Part shown: positions 26,001 to 32,980 of the stretch, one piece after another
How positions within the stretch are numbered: the first letter of the stretch is position 1
Layout of the letters: the number at the start of each line of letters is the position of its first letter
Source: Anaeromassilibacillus sp. An172
Lineage (GTDB): Bacteria > Bacillota > Clostridia > Oscillospirales > Acutalibacteraceae
Reading direction: 5' to 3'
NCBI RefSeq assembly: GCF_002160515.1
Contig: NZ_NFKS01000020.1
Location: 1 to 54,353 of the forward strand
Length of the DNA stretch: 54,353 nt
Notes under the pieces: model-generated
Told to the model about the DNA's origin: nothing
What the model saw: only the letters and a program-made list of their open reading frames with translations
The model's database searches: none
Program-made: the position numbers and the translations under genes

Positions 26001-26332
26001 CCCCGAAAAAGGACGGTTCTTTTAATACATACGATGATATTTGCAATAAGCTGATTAAAAGAGGTATTCCAAAAGATGAAATAAGATTTATACATGAAGC
26101 CGATACCGAAGCCAAAAAGCAGGAGCTTTTCAAGAAAGTAAGAAAAGGCGAGGTAAGAATACTGATAGGTTCTACTCAGAAAATGGGAGCCGGCACGAAT
26201 GTACAGGACAAGCTGATTGCCTTGCATGACCTTGATTGTCCATGGCGTCCGGCTGATGTAGGACGGATTTTGCGGACATTCAAAATAAAAAAGAATGTGG
26301 AGGTAACAGACAATGGCAAAATCATTATTTGA
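20078..26332 (+). CDS. Giant ArdC-like / N6 DNA methylase / SF2 helicase protein, interrupted by element B
   Basis: Typical ICE methylase-helicase fusion. Residues 1-110 resemble an ArdC-like ssDNA-binding domain. A Gly/Arg/Asp-rich linker follows (about 275-400). The methyltransferase has a motif I-like ILEPSCGIGNF (about 897) and GNVPFG in place of the N-P-P-Y motif (about 962). The helicase has Walker A HVVGAGKT (about 1571) and DESH (about 1733). True host sequence ends at 26256; the last 25 codons come from element B. The C-terminal arginine motif (QRSGRIIRQG) now lies at 37263-37292, so helicase activity is probably lost. Joined, the parts give 2,366 codons plus stop. Such proteins are thought to process or protect transferred DNA. 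Confidence 0.85.
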   Translation: MSTKYERISELYADTCKAVVSSPKKWQEFLKSACRNYKLRFDELLLIYAQRPDATAVLEIEQWNKFGRYVKRGSHGIAVFENAKRTNQRLVHYFDISDTVNSKYARPVPIWKMKEEYENKVINGFEKRFGVIENNMTLPDAIVSTVSKTVEASIQNYKRTLIRESENSFLSDLDETAITSVYRNIVSNSIAFLVMTRLEIDTSKYFDDEDFSDITSFNTVETLNAIGLATGEVYQKLLTSVANVVLSLEKNRKAIDEKNNNNYNENSSKNIDERSFSDERNQIQDGRRLHASGLWRGREGRGDGAGAGNIRTAEERVPDGVPQAGVHEPLNNGQADGTSFGGGEAGSGADRHADRADEGKTGLDRGAESQRPDGMGSGNEQHPERSERDSERTGDLRLKPLPSLETQISAIEETEETKTSVFSFSQEIIDNVLCSGSGVSEGKLRIYEQYQKNLSPKENEKFLKDEYGIGGSSPVMIINETKISEWHNGKGIELSTGFNENAVKLHLPWKKVERRLFDLIKLDRYLNPKEKEIYPKWLEKQKSKELDTSFVKTDSSEKKEYEYHLGDKVYIGASEYEILSFDENRVMLYDTGSPLFNKEMTRSDFDRLVSENPMNEHLQVKENSEPVPEKTLAQRLVDLYKDYDFYDYQDNLELGETDEDAVSKMAEHIKDKQSCEDIISYMTDYIAELSINENESQQTFDTPDYSHIEYLQTLLDDLIAYSATIEKKTETVPENTEEPEIRPSEELKAVQEIPEQNTLKPPVSMSKASVLRTDTPISERHNFNLNENEVEYVGKKERFRRNIMAIQLLKKCQDENRFATPEEQVILSKYVGWGGIPEAFDERNSAWATEYLELSTVLTQGEYAAARESTLTAFYTPPEVINAVYSAIENMGFTQGNILEPSCGIGNFIGMLPDSMKESKVYGVELDTISGSIAQQLYQKHSIAVQGFEETNLPDSFFDIAVGNVPFGDFKVIDKRYNKHKFLIHDYFFAKTLDKLRPGGVMAFITSKGTMDKENNSVRKYIAQRAELLGAIRLPNDTFKGNAGTEVVSDILFLQKRDRVLDLSPDWVDLAVNDDGIKMNSYFVQHPEMILGEMKMISGRFGTEATCEPIEGADLKSQLAEAVSKINGTITAYEQNEVEEATEFITADPTVRNFSYTVVDGNLYYRENSRMNLCKVSSNAETRIKEMIKIRDSARNLLDLQKENFPDDDIKAEQENLNKLYDKFFEKYGLLSSRGNSVFKNDSSYPLLTSLEIVNEEGQLERKADMFTKRTIRPHQAVTSVDTASEALALSIGEKATVDMEYMSELTGKSEQEIFKELKGVIFLNPMHGYGTLTEAKYLTADEYLSGNVREKLRTARKTAELYPDDYTVNVEALEKVQPKNLTASEISVRLGATWLPSEIVQQFVFELLQTPRYTQWNMKVNFSKYTGKWNISGKSADRNNIRAEQKYGTSRISAYYIIEETLNLKDVRIFDYEETPDGKKKAVLNKRETAIAQSKQELIKQEFQDWIWKDPVRREELTKMYNEKFNSIRPREYDGSHIIFSGMNPEIKLREHQRNAVAHILYGGNTLLAHVVGAGKTFEMVAAAQESKRLGLCQKSLFVVPNHLTEQWASEYLQLYPAANILVATKKDFETKNRKRFCGRIATGDYDAVIIGHSQFEKIPMSIERQRAFLEEQLDDITQGIDELKRNRGDSFSVKELERTRKAVKQKLDKLNDQSRKDDVVTFEELGVDRIFIDESHYYKNLFLYTKMRNVGGIAQTEAQKSSDLFMKCRYLDELTGGRGVVFATGTPISNSMVELYTIQRYLQYGKLQQNGLQHFDAWASTFGETVTATELTPEGTGYRMKTRFSRFYNLPELMAMFKEAADIQTADMLNLPVPKANFHNVAVKPSEMQKEMVLSLSERAEKVRNGMVDSKDDNMLKITNDGRKLALDQRMINPMLPDFEGSKLNACVDNIHRIWTETADKKSTQLVFCDLSTPKKDGSFNTYDDICNKLIKRGIPKDEIRFIHEADTEAKKQELFKKVRKGEVRILIGSTQKMGAGTNVQDKLIALHDLDCPWRPADVGRILRTFKIKKNVEVTDNGKIII
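20910..21272 (+). CDS. tnpV: TnpV-like protein nested in the helicase linker
   Basis: The 120-residue frame lies inside the helicase gene in another frame. ATG 20910 has a GAGAGGA site at 20894-20900. The protein matches the second TnpV at 26313-26687: KYKMVGDYMLPDF against GKYERQGDYLIPCL, YMNLLTTGKL against YTNLLTSGRL, and both end in REIV-x-E-VIYA/IIFA. TnpV is a small Glu-rich helical protein of Tn4451-like elements with no proven function. In the helicase frame the same DNA reads as a Gly/Arg/Asp-rich linker without clear structure. This stretch is also richer in GC than its surroundings. Confidence 0.72.
   Translation: MKEIKYKMVGDYMLPDFGEDEKEEEMEQELGIYALLRKEFLMEYRKLEYMNLLTTGKLTEHLLEVEKQAQELTDMLTEQMKERQGLTEELKAKDQMAWVQGMNNIQNAVREIVREQVIYA
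26255..26256. other. attL: Left GA dinucleotide of element B
   Basis: The helicase reads GAT TGT CCA TGG CGT CCG GCT GA up to here. The codon is completed by C37260 as GAC, continuing LEQRSGRIIRQG. GA is the crossover dinucleotide expected for TnpX-type enzymes. Confidence 0.88.
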
Positions 26333-26687
26333 GGAACTGGGCGGCAAATACGAAAGGCAAGGGGATTATTTGATACCGTGCTTAACTGTACCCGCCGAAG
26401 AAGAACAGGCAATAGGCATCTGGGGGCAACGGCATTTAGATTATCTAAAACAGTACCGTAAAGTTACATACACCAATCTTCTTACAAGCGGCAGGCTAAA
26501 CGCCTACCTTGCCGACATCAACAGACAGGCACAGGAACGCTTTGAAAGGCTCATAGAGGGTATGAAACAGGCACAGGGCATAACGGAACAGCTAAAGGCA
26601 GAAAACGCCTTAGAATGGACAGGATGCCTCAATAACATAAGGGCTTGTGCGAGGGAGATTGTGGAAAAGGAAATTATTTTTGCATAA
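26313..26687 (+). CDS. tnpV: TnpV-like protein at the left end of element B
   Basis: The 124-residue, charged, mostly helical protein has the TnpV signature segments (GKYERQGDYLIPCL near the start, YTNLLTSGRLNAYL in the middle, CAREIVEKEIIFA at the end). It sits just inside the left boundary, overlapping in another frame the stop of the truncated helicase. The ribosome site is GTGGAGGT (26296-26303). A role in transposition is often suggested for TnpV, but none has been shown to my knowledge. A second copy is nested at 20910. Confidence 0.78.
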   Translation: MAKSLFEELGGKYERQGDYLIPCLTVPAEEEQAIGIWGQRHLDYLKQYRKVTYTNLLTSGRLNAYLADINRQAQERFERLIEGMKQAQGITEQLKAENALEWTGCLNNIRACAREIVEKEIIFA

Positions 26688-26697
26688 ACAGATGATT

Positions 26698-26722
26698 AGT
26701 GGCAGGGGGAAATCCTGCCGCT
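26698..26722 (+). terminator. Terminator after tnpV
   Basis: AGTGGCAGG and CCTGCCGCT form a 9-bp stem with one G-T pair, followed by TTTTTC. Confidence 0.75.
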
Positions 26723-26744
26723 TTTTCTGCTTTAGTTTGTCAGC

Positions 26745-26773
26745 TTGACAAATAAAGGGTTAAGGAATATAAT
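26745..26773 (+). promoter_or_regulatory. Promoter of the tetracycline-resistance gene
   Basis: TTGACA (26745-26750) and TATAAT (26768-26773), both perfect, are separated by 17 bases. The spacing and place match the known tet(O)/tet(M)-type leader arrangement. Confidence 0.85.
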
Positions 26774-26805
26774 TAGATTCAGTATTATACAAGGAGTTAA
26801 TAAAT

Positions 26806-26829
26806 ATGCGGCAAGGTATTCTTAAATAA
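26806..26829 (+). CDS. Tet leader peptide, MRQGILK
   Basis: Seven codons and a stop follow an AAGGAG site at 26791-26796. Bases of its coding region (GTATTCTTAAA) pair with 26911-26932 (TTTAAGAATAC), so ribosome position on it can change the folding of the leader RNA. Similar leader peptides precede other ribosome-protection tet genes. Confidence 0.7.
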   Translation: MRQGILK

Positions 26830-27045
26830 ACTGTCAATTTGATAGTGGGAACAAAAAGTAGCAGTCCCGTTTCACTTTTAATATGGGGCTTAGTTTTTTG
26901 TACCCAGTTTAAGAATACTTTTATCATGTAATTTTATATGCCCGAAAACATATAAGTGTTTTGGGGCTATTGGAGTTATTTACCCAGTGATAGGAGTATT
27001 TATCACTGGGTATTTTTATGCCCTTTTTTGGGTGTTGATAGGAGG
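26806..27045 (+). promoter_or_regulatory. Transcription attenuator of the tet gene
   Basis: After the leader peptide come competing hairpins: GTATTCTTAAATAAACTG with CAGTTTAAGAATAC, CCCGAAAACA with TGTTTTGGGG-type pairing near 26941-26966, and a strong terminator ACCCAGTGATA / TATCACTGGGT (26982-27011) followed by ATTTTTAT. A ribosome stalled by tetracycline on the leader would favour readthrough. The model is known for tet(M); here it is inferred from matching structures. The AGGAGG of the tet gene follows at 27041. Confidence 0.75.
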
Positions 27046-27053
27046 AAAATCAC

Positions 27054-28973
27054 ATGAAAATAATTAACTTAGGCATTCTGGCTCACGTTGACGCAGGAAA
27101 GACAACATTAACGGAAAGTTTATTGTATACCAGTGGTGCAATTGCAGAACTAGGGAGCGTAGATGAAGGCACAACAAGGACAGATACAATGAATTTGGAG
27201 CGTCAAAGGGGAATCACTATCCAGACAGCAGTGACATCTTTTCAGTGGGAGGATGTAAAAGTCAACATTATAGATACGCCAGGCCATATGGATTTTTTGG
27301 CGGAAGTATACCGTTCTTTATCCGTATTAGACGGAGCAGTATTATTAGTTTCTGCAAAGGATGGCATACAGGCACAGACCCGTATACTGTTTCATGCACT
27401 ACAGATAATGAAGATTCCGACAATTTTTTTCATCAATAAAATTGACCAAGAGGGGATTGATTTGCCAATGGTATATCGGGAAATGAAAGCAAAGCTTTCT
27501 TCGGAAATTATAGTGAAGCAAAAGGTTGGGCAGCATCCCCATATAAATGTAACGGACAATGACGATATGGAACAGTGGGATGCGGTAATTATGGGAAACG
27601 ATGAACTATTAGAGAAATATATGTCAGGGAAACCGTTTAAAATGTCAGAACTGGAACAGGAAGAAAACAGGAGATTCCAAAACGGAACGTTATTTCCCGT
27701 TTATCACGGAAGCGCTAAAAACAATCTGGGGATTCGGCAGCTTATAGAAGTAATTGCCAGTAAATTTTATTCATCAACGCCTGAAGGTCAATCTGAACTA
27801 TGCGGGCAGGTTTTTAAGATTGAATATTCAGAGAAAAGGCGGCGTTTTGTTTATGTGCGTATATATAGCGGAACATTGCATTTGAGGGATGTTATTAGAA
27901 TATCTGAAAAAGAGAAAATAAAAATCACAGAGATGTATGTTCCGACAAACGGTGAAATCGTCCCGGCTGACCATGCCTGTCCGGGAGAAATTGTTATTTT
28001 AGCTGATGATACTTTGAAACTGAACGACATTCTGGGAAATGAAAAACTCCTGCCTCACAAAACATGGATTGATAATCCCATGCCATTACTTCGGACAACG
28101 GTAGAGCCGCAAAAGCCGGAGCAAAGGGAAGCCCTGTTAAATGCCCTCGCAGAGATTGCTGATACAGACCCTCTTTTGCATTTTGACATTGATACTGTTA
28201 CACATGAGATTATGTTATCTTTTTTGGGGAATGTGCAGATGGAAGTCATTTGTGCCATCCTTGAGGAAAAATATCATGTGGAGGCAGAAATAAAAGAGCC
28301 TACTGTTATATATATGGAAAGACCGCTTAGAAAAGCAGAATATACCATCCACATAGAAGTCCCGCCAAATCCTTTCTGGGCTTCTGTCGGGTTGTCCATA
28401 GAGCCGCTCCCTATTGGAAGCGGAGTGCAGTATGAAAGCAGAGTTTCACTTGGATATTTAAATCAATCGTTCCAAAATGCGGTTATGGAGGGGGTTCTTT
28501 ATGGCTGCGAGCAGGGGCTGTATGGATGGAAAGTGACAGACTGTAAAATCTGTTTTGAATATGGATTGTATTATAGTCCTGTAAGTACCCCCGCAGACTT
28601 TCGGCTGCTTTCCCCTATCGTATTGGAGCAGGCTTTAAAAAAAGCAGGGACAGAACTATTAGAGCCATATCTCCACTTTGAAATTTATGCACCGCAGGAA
28701 TATCTCTCACGGGCGTATCATGATGCTCCAAGGTATTGTGCAGATATTGTAAGTACTCAGATAAAGAATGACGAGGTCATTCTGAAAGGAGAAATCCCTG
28801 CTAGATGTATTCAAGAATACAGGAACGATTTAACTTATTTCACAAATGGGCAGGGAGTCTGCTTGACAGAGTTAAAAGGATACCAGCCAGCTATTGGTAA
28901 ATTTATTTGCCAACCCCGCCGCCCGAATAGCCGTATAGATAAGGTTCGGCATATGTTCCACAAGTTAGCTTAA
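27054..28973 (+). CDS. tet(O/32/O): Ribosomal protection tetracycline-resistance protein, mosaic Tet(O/32/O)-like
   Basis: The 639-residue elongation-factor-like GTPase releases tetracycline from the ribosome. GTPase motifs are AHVDAGKTT (G1, about 10-18), DTPGH (G3) and NKIDQ (G4), with EF-G-like domains III-V after them. By recall, residues 1 to about 302 and about 390 to 639 match Tet(O) nearly word for word. The middle ([14 protein letters not shown] through THEIMLSF) departs sharply and is like Tet(32). This is the pattern of the known mosaic genes; exact breakpoints need alignment. It has normal full length, a strong AGGAGG site, the attenuated leader upstream and a KTR gene downstream. 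Confidence 0.88.
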   Translation: MKIINLGILAHVDAGKTTLTESLLYTSGAIAELGSVDEGTTRTDTMNLERQRGITIQTAVTSFQWEDVKVNIIDTPGHMDFLAEVYRSLSVLDGAVLLVSAKDGIQAQTRILFHALQIMKIPTIFFINKIDQEGIDLPMVYREMKAKLSSEIIVKQKVGQHPHINVTDNDDMEQWDAVIMGNDELLEKYMSGKPFKMSELEQEENRRFQNGTLFPVYHGSAKNNLGIRQLIEVIASKFYSSTPEGQSELCGQVFKIEYSEKRRRFVYVRIYSGTLHLRDVIRISEKEKIKITEMYVPTNGEIVPADHACPGEIVILADDTLKLNDILGNEKLLPHKTWIDNPMPLLRTTVEPQKPEQREALLNALAEIADTDPLLHFDIDTVTHEIMLSFLGNVQMEVICAILEEKYHVEAEIKEPTVIYMERPLRKAEYTIHIEVPPNPFWASVGLSIEPLPIGSGVQYESRVSLGYLNQSFQNAVMEGVLYGCEQGLYGWKVTDCKICFEYGLYYSPVSTPADFRLLSPIVLEQALKKAGTELLEPYLHFEIYAPQEYLSRAYHDAPRYCADIVSTQIKNDEVILKGEIPARCIQEYRNDLTYFTNGQGVCLTELKGYQPAIGKFICQPRRPNSRIDKVRHMFHKLA

Positions 28974-29024
28974 CAGCTTGCAAAAGTCATATAAAATGAG
29001 ATTTGAAAGGATTAGAGACTAATT

Positions 29025-29198
29025 ATGATGAAATGCGAATGGATATTGTGTCCTGTTTGTGGGAGCAAAACCCGTAATAAAATTAGGAAGGACACTGTTT
29101 TGGAGAATTATCCCCTTTATTGTCCAAAATGCAGACAAGAAAGATTGATTAAAGTTGACAACTTGAAGATAACTGTCATCAAAGAGCCAGACGCTTAA
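29025..29198 (+). CDS. Cysteine-rich KTR-domain small protein
   Basis: This 57-residue protein was read directly from the DNA after tet. It has two CxxC pairs (CPVCGSKTRNK and CPKCRQ), giving a small zinc-ribbon, and the GSKTRNKIR stretch that names KTR proteins. Such genes commonly sit right after tet(O) and tet(W). Function unknown. GAAAGGA lies about 11 bases before ATG 29025. A terminator follows at once. Confidence 0.72.
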   Translation: MMKCEWILCPVCGSKTRNKIRKDTVLENYPLYCPKCRQERLIKVDNLKITVIKEPDA

Positions 29199-29204
29199 GA
29201 CGCA

Positions 29205-29251
29205 GAGCCGATGAAATTGTGGAACAATTCACGAATCATCGGCTCTTTTTG
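29205..29251 (+). terminator. Terminator of the tet-KTR unit
   Basis: GAGCCGATGA / TCATCGGCTC form a 10-bp perfect stem around an inner AATTGT/ACAATT stem, followed by TTTTTG. Confidence 0.9.
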
Positions 29252-29366
29252 TTTCGTATTTGAAAGAACAAACTCACCAAATAAAAAAAACGATATTCGG
29301 GTGGGTTATTTTGTTATACCCTAAATTACCCTCTGAATTTGTTTTTAAATTTGGAGGGATTTTTTT

Positions 29367-29495
29367 ATGTCCTTTTTTCGGGCAGTTATCTATCTGCTCA
29401 TACGAAGCAAAATTTATCAATACATAGCATATCAGAGAACGGCAGGAAACCAGTTAAAAAAATTTCTGCCAGTGCAACGGTACTTCTCACCTTGA
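29367..29495 (+). CDS. Possible 42-residue leader or small membrane-associated protein
   Basis: A short frame with GGAGGG (29353-29358) at normal distance encodes MSFFRAVIYLLIRSKIYQYI and then a basic tail. The N-terminal half is hydrophobic. No homology is known to me. A hairpin with T run follows at 29540-29577, so it may be a regulatory leader for the sigma-like genes. The rest of 29252-29685 holds hairpins but no other gene I can support. Confidence 0.3.
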   Translation: MSFFRAVIYLLIRSKIYQYIAYQRTAGNQLKKFLPVQRYFSP

Positions 29496-29539
29496 AAGTA
29501 GAAGTACAATCTCCATACAATAGAATTACTATTTCCTAT

Positions 29540-29577
29540 AACCGTAAAGGTCACAGAGCCTTTGCGGTTTTTCTTTT
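29540..29577 (+). terminator. Terminator/attenuator upstream of the sigma-like genes
   Basis: AACCGTAAAGG / CCTTTGCGGTT pair with one G-T and an 8-base loop, followed by TTTTCTTTT. A second stem, CCATCTG...CAGATGG (29641-29676), runs into the ribosome site of the next gene and could hide it. Confidence 0.65.
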
Positions 29578-29685
29578 GTCGATTTTTGTTGGAAAGTGCC
29601 GTAGGGCTGTTTCTGATATGCGGTGTCGTTCTCCGCCTCTCCATCTGGATTTTTTACATTTCAAAAATTCAGATGGGAGGTATTT

Positions 29686-30198
29686 ATGGTGAAATATGCA
29701 CCAAGAAAGGTATATATCAGAGAAAGTGGCGGCTATGTGGAATTATCCTACACGGAGTTCTGCCGTTGCAGGGAATCCGACCAGACCTATATGGACAAGC
29801 TGTTTATCCCCATTCAAGGCTGTCTGCTTGAAGTCGTGAGGGAGCAATACACAGACTTCTACCGTGACAAGGAACGGTGGCGTTATCTGCAAAAATTAGA
29901 TACAAAGAATAGACTGCTATCTCTCGACGGATTTACGGACAGCGAGGGGAATCCTCTGGACTTTATCACTGATGAAGCGGTGGACATTGCAGAAACCGTT
30001 GTCAATGCGGTCATGGTGGACAGGCTGAAAGCCGCCCTGCCTTTGCTGTCGGATAGTGAACAGGAGCTGATACAGGCAATCTTTTTTGACGGACTTTCCG
30101 AGCGTGAAGTCGGGGCGAGGTTGGGCATAACCCAGAGCGTTGTAAACAAACGCAAAGCCAGAATCCTAATAAAACTAAGAAAGATAATAGAAAATTAA
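29686..30198 (+). CDS. Sigma-70-like regulator (region 4 HTH), element B
   Basis: The 170-residue protein has a C-terminal sigma region-4 helix-turn-helix (LSDSEQELIQAIFFDGLSER and VGARLGITQSVVNKRKARIL, about 115-165) and an N-terminal part of unknown fold. Such proteins are common on Tn916-like and clostridial mobilizable elements and may regulate transfer genes. ATG 29686 has GGGAGG directly upstream; longer in-frame openings pass through the hairpin and are unlikely. A strong terminator follows at 30213. Confidence 0.78.
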   Translation: MVKYAPRKVYIRESGGYVELSYTEFCRCRESDQTYMDKLFIPIQGCLLEVVREQYTDFYRDKERWRYLQKLDTKNRLLSLDGFTDSEGNPLDFITDEAVDIAETVVNAVMVDRLKAALPLLSDSEQELIQAIFFDGLSEREVGARLGITQSVVNKRKARILIKLRKIIEN

Positions 30199-30212
30199 AA
30201 TTTAAGGCGTTC

Positions 30213-30254
30213 AGCCCCCTTGTTTTTTCCTTTGGGAAGATGAGGGGGCTTTTC
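30213..30254 (+). terminator. Terminator after the first sigma-like gene
   Basis: AGCCCCCT (30213-30220) and AGGGGGCT (30243-30250) form the stem, with TTTT following. Confidence 0.8.
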
Positions 30255-30292
30255 TCTGCCCTCTCAATCAATTCTGATTGGAGGAAGTAAGA

Positions 30293-30718
30293 ATGGCATA
30301 CAACCACGGACGGGAGGACAGGAAATGGCGTATCTGGAAAGAAGCGGAGGAAAAGCTGCTGCGTGAGTGCGGCGTTGATGAAGCGACCATTGAGCAGATA
30401 CGCATGGCGGACAGGGCAGACTTCAATTCCAACAGGCGGTTTTACCGATGGACGAATGACGTTGCGGAATATCTTGAGGACATGGCAGGCAGGGAGCGGC
30501 AGGCGGAAGTGGGTACGGTTGCGGAGTTACTGGAAGAGATTGAGAGCGAAAATCTCTATCAAGTATTAGTCACGGTGGACGGGCGTACCTTGAAAATCGT
30601 CCTGCTGAAAATGCAGGGGTATTCCACAAAGGAGATTGCCCCGCTTGTGCATTTGACGACTGGTGCCATCTATGCGAGGTTAGACCATCTGCGGAAGAAG
30701 CTGCGGAAAATTTTATAG
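30293..30718 (+). CDS. Sigma factor-like protein with C-terminal HTH
   Basis: The 141-residue protein starts MAYNHGREDRKWRIWKEAEE and ends in an HTH of LuxR/sigma region-4 type (YSTKEIAPLVHLTTGAIYARLDHLRKKL, about 112-139). ATG 30293 is preceded by GGAGGA. It lacks a recognisable region 2, so it may act as a DNA-binding regulator. It is the second of three consecutive sigma-like genes in element B. Confidence 0.72.
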   Translation: MAYNHGREDRKWRIWKEAEEKLLRECGVDEATIEQIRMADRADFNSNRRFYRWTNDVAEYLEDMAGRERQAEVGTVAELLEEIESENLYQVLVTVDGRTLKIVLLKMQGYSTKEIAPLVHLTTGAIYARLDHLRKKLRKIL

Positions 30719-30801
30719 CTTCTAAAACAGCCTGCCATCCTGCGGGCTACTGGGTGAGGGATGGAAATCCCCTCACTCATTTTTTGCAGGAGGACAACAG
30801 G

Positions 30802-31276
30802 ATGGCATACAGGGTTAAGGCATACACGCTTCGGGAGGAATCCACGGAAAGCGGCACAAGGTATTTTATCAGCTTTAAGGACGGGCAGGGCAAATCCCAC
30901 GAGTTGGAAGTGTCGGAACAGTTCTTTATGGAGTTTCGGCAGATGGAGCGCAGGAACAGGAATCTTTTCTAATGGGACGAGCGGCACAGGGAGTTTAACG
31001 AGGTATGGGACGAAACCCTTTACAGACGGGCGTTGCGTGTGCCTAAGAGCCTTGATGAACGCATGGTTGAGGAAGAACGGAATGAAACGCTCTATAAGGC
31101 GGTTGGGAGCCTTCCAGAGATACAAAGGCGGCGTTTCCTGCTCTACTACGAGTATGAGTTCAATTTTTACCAAATCGCCGCTATGGAGCATTGCACCGCT
31201 TCGGCAATACAGAAATCTGTTGCGATTGCAAAGGAGAAAGTAAAGGCGGAAATTGAAGAAATATCTCCAACCGTGA
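30802..31276 (+). pseudogene. Third sigma-like gene, broken by a stop codon and probable frameshift
   Basis: ATG 30802 (site AGGAGGA) opens a frame ending at TAA 30970-30972 after RNRNLF. The same frame continues beyond it as convincing coding sequence (WDERHREFNEVWDE, VPKSLDERMVEEERNE, and an HTH at FNFYQIAAMEHCTASAIQKSVAIAKEKVKAEIE). TAA for CAA (Gln) would explain it. Near 31250 the frame appears shifted by one base: dropping one base in GAAGAAATATCTCC yields EKYLQP and a stop at 31274-31276, while the shifted frame runs on into unlikely sequence. The 56-residue first part may still be made. The second lesion is less certain than the first. Confidence 0.65.
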
Positions 31277-31387
31277 CCGACACCGCCCGAAAAAGAAATC
31301 TGTTTTTTATTTGTGTGGGATTGGCGGCATTACATACTCTCACTTTTTTCCGTGGGAGTAAATCTATTTTTAAGGAGGTCAACGCCT

Positions 31388-31474
31388 ATGTGCAACGAAA
31401 ACAAAGACACCGCCCGAAAGGAGGAAAGCCATGCAGAAGTTACAGACAGTCAACGCCGAAACGCTCCTTTATGA
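31388..31474 (+). CDS. 28-residue leader ORF overlapping the RepA-like start
   Basis: ATG 31388 has a strong TAAGGAGG site. The short frame contains the ribosome site (AAAGGAGG) of the RepA-like gene and ends 41 bases inside it. Its own product (MCNENKDTARKEESHAEV...) is hydrophilic and probably not functional. It more likely couples or tunes translation of the ATPase. Confidence 0.4.
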   Translation: MCNENKDTARKEESHAEVTDSQRRNAPL

Positions 31475-32456
31475 ACCGCTTGAGAAACCATCCTTTGTGG
31501 TGGACAGCCTTATCCCGACAGGCTTATCGCTGTTCTGCGGCTCACAGAAGATAGGCAAAAGCTGGCTCATGCTGAAGCTATGCTTATGCGTGTCGCAGGG
31601 AATCCCTTTATGGGATATGCCGACAATGGAGGGCGATGTGCTTTACCTCTGCCTTGAGGACACGTTCTGCCGCATACAGGACAGGTTATTTCGTTTGACG
31701 GACGAAGCAAGCGGGCGGCTCCACTTTGCCGTGGCAAGCTGCAAGCTGTCAGACGGTCTTATCGTGCAGCTTGAAGATTATCTGAAAGATTACCCAGACA
31801 GCAGGCTCATTGTCATTGATACCTTGCAGAAAGTCCGTACAGCTTCAAAAGACAATGCCTATGCAAGCGACTATGGGGACATCTCCCTCATCAAAGACTT
31901 TGCCGACAGGCACTCTCTGGCGGTCATTGTCGTACACCACATCCGAAAGCAGAATGACAGCGACGTGTTCAACAAGGTGTCTGGGACGACAGGATTAACG
32001 GGGAGTGCGGACGCTACCTTTGTTCTGGAAAAGGAGAAACGTGCGTCTGACACCGCCAAGCTGTATGTGACGGGCAGGGACACGCCTTATCAGGAATACA
32101 CGCTGCGTTTCCGTGATTGCCGTTGGGAGCTTGTGGAGCGGAAAACGCAGGAGCAGCTTGCGAAAGAAACGATACCAGATGTCCTTTTTCGGTTGGTGGA
32201 TTTTATGAGGGATAAGGAAGAATGGATAGGCACGGCAACGGAACTGTTAGCCGCTATGGGGGAAACGGAAACCATACCCACGGTGATTACGAAATGGCTG
32301 AATGAATACCGCACCACATTTTTAAGCGAGAACCGTATCTGCTACCAGTACAGCCGCAGGAAAGACGGCAGGCGGATTGCCCTTGCAAGGAGGGCGGGTG
32401 ACAGCGGTGATGGTGGTGACAGCGATATTAGGATACCCCCCTGTTACTGTCATTGA
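31431..32456 (+). CDS. RepA/RecA-like AAA ATPase (AAA_25) of element B
   Basis: The 341-residue protein shows Walker A CGSQKIGKSW (about 37-46), LYLCLEDTF, Walker B-like LIVIDTLQKV (about 124-133), VIVVHHIRKQ and the VSGTTGLTGSAD motif, the same set as 13880-14920. It is probably a hexameric helicase for replication of the circular form. The last codons run into the first 43-bp repeat (GDSGDGGDSDI is encoded by the repeat), so the repeat array overlaps the gene end. Start at ATG 31431 with AAAGGAGG. Confidence 0.8.
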   Translation: MQKLQTVNAETLLYEPLEKPSFVVDSLIPTGLSLFCGSQKIGKSWLMLKLCLCVSQGIPLWDMPTMEGDVLYLCLEDTFCRIQDRLFRLTDEASGRLHFAVASCKLSDGLIVQLEDYLKDYPDSRLIVIDTLQKVRTASKDNAYASDYGDISLIKDFADRHSLAVIVVHHIRKQNDSDVFNKVSGTTGLTGSADATFVLEKEKRASDTAKLYVTGRDTPYQEYTLRFRDCRWELVERKTQEQLAKETIPDVLFRLVDFMRDKEEWIGTATELLAAMGETETIPTVITKWLNEYRTTFLSENRICYQYSRRKDGRRIALARRAGDSGDGGDSDIRIPPCYCH

Positions 32457-32939
32457 CGCTTAAAGCCATGTAAAGCTGGCGGCTCTGCCCTGCGGGTGAC
32501 AGCAGTGACGGTGGTGACAGTGATTTTAGGATACCCTGCCGCTGTCATCCCTACGGGAGAACACCCCGTAAACGCAAAATGCAGGCGTGAGATTTACTCG
32601 CCCTTTTCGGTCGTGTAAAACCACCCCTGCGGTCAGAAAAATCATTCCGATTTTTCCGACTGCGTTTACAGGGTGTAACACACTACACTTTGCCCTGCAA
32701 AGTCGTGTGCCAGACGTTCCCTCTGGACTCCCTTAAGGCAGGGCTGTGCCCTGCTATCCTACGCCTTACGGCTTCGGATAAAAGAATGGCGGCATGACGG
32801 TGACGGCTCTTGCGAGGGGGGTATCCCAAAAACACCGTCATCATCGACATGACCGTCATGCAGGGGGTGAGGGTGACAGTTGCGGCAGTCGGCAGGGGGT
32901 ATCCCAAAACTGCTGTCACCACCGTCACCGCTGTCACCC
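32396..32939. repeat. Array of 43-bp direct and inverted repeats, candidate replication origin of element B
   Basis: Copies in direct orientation lie at 32396-32438 and 32494-32536 (form GGGTGACAGCRGTGA ... AGGATACCC). Inverted copies are at 32897-32939 (close match) and 32819-32861 (diverged, with internal GACGGT / ACCGTC pairs). Each unit itself repeats GGTGACAGC twice. Adjacent to a RepA-like helicase and before a MobV relaxase, this is a good place for iterons or for oriT. The stretch between (32540-32810) holds other short inverted pairs (ACACCCCGTAAACGC and GCGTTTACAGGGTGT) and no gene I can support. Confidence 0.6.
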
Positions 32940-32980
32940 CAAAGGACGGTCACCCGCCGAAAGAAAGGAGGAATCCGCCT

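Noticed and set aside
29339-29692. 117-codon plus frame between the KTR gene and the first sigma-like gene
   Set aside because: It passes through a terminator hairpin and has no ribosome site at its start; a different short frame at 29367 has a better site.
32396-32939. CRISPR array
   Set aside because: There are only four units at irregular distances, two of them inverted, with no regular spacers and no cas genes in the window.
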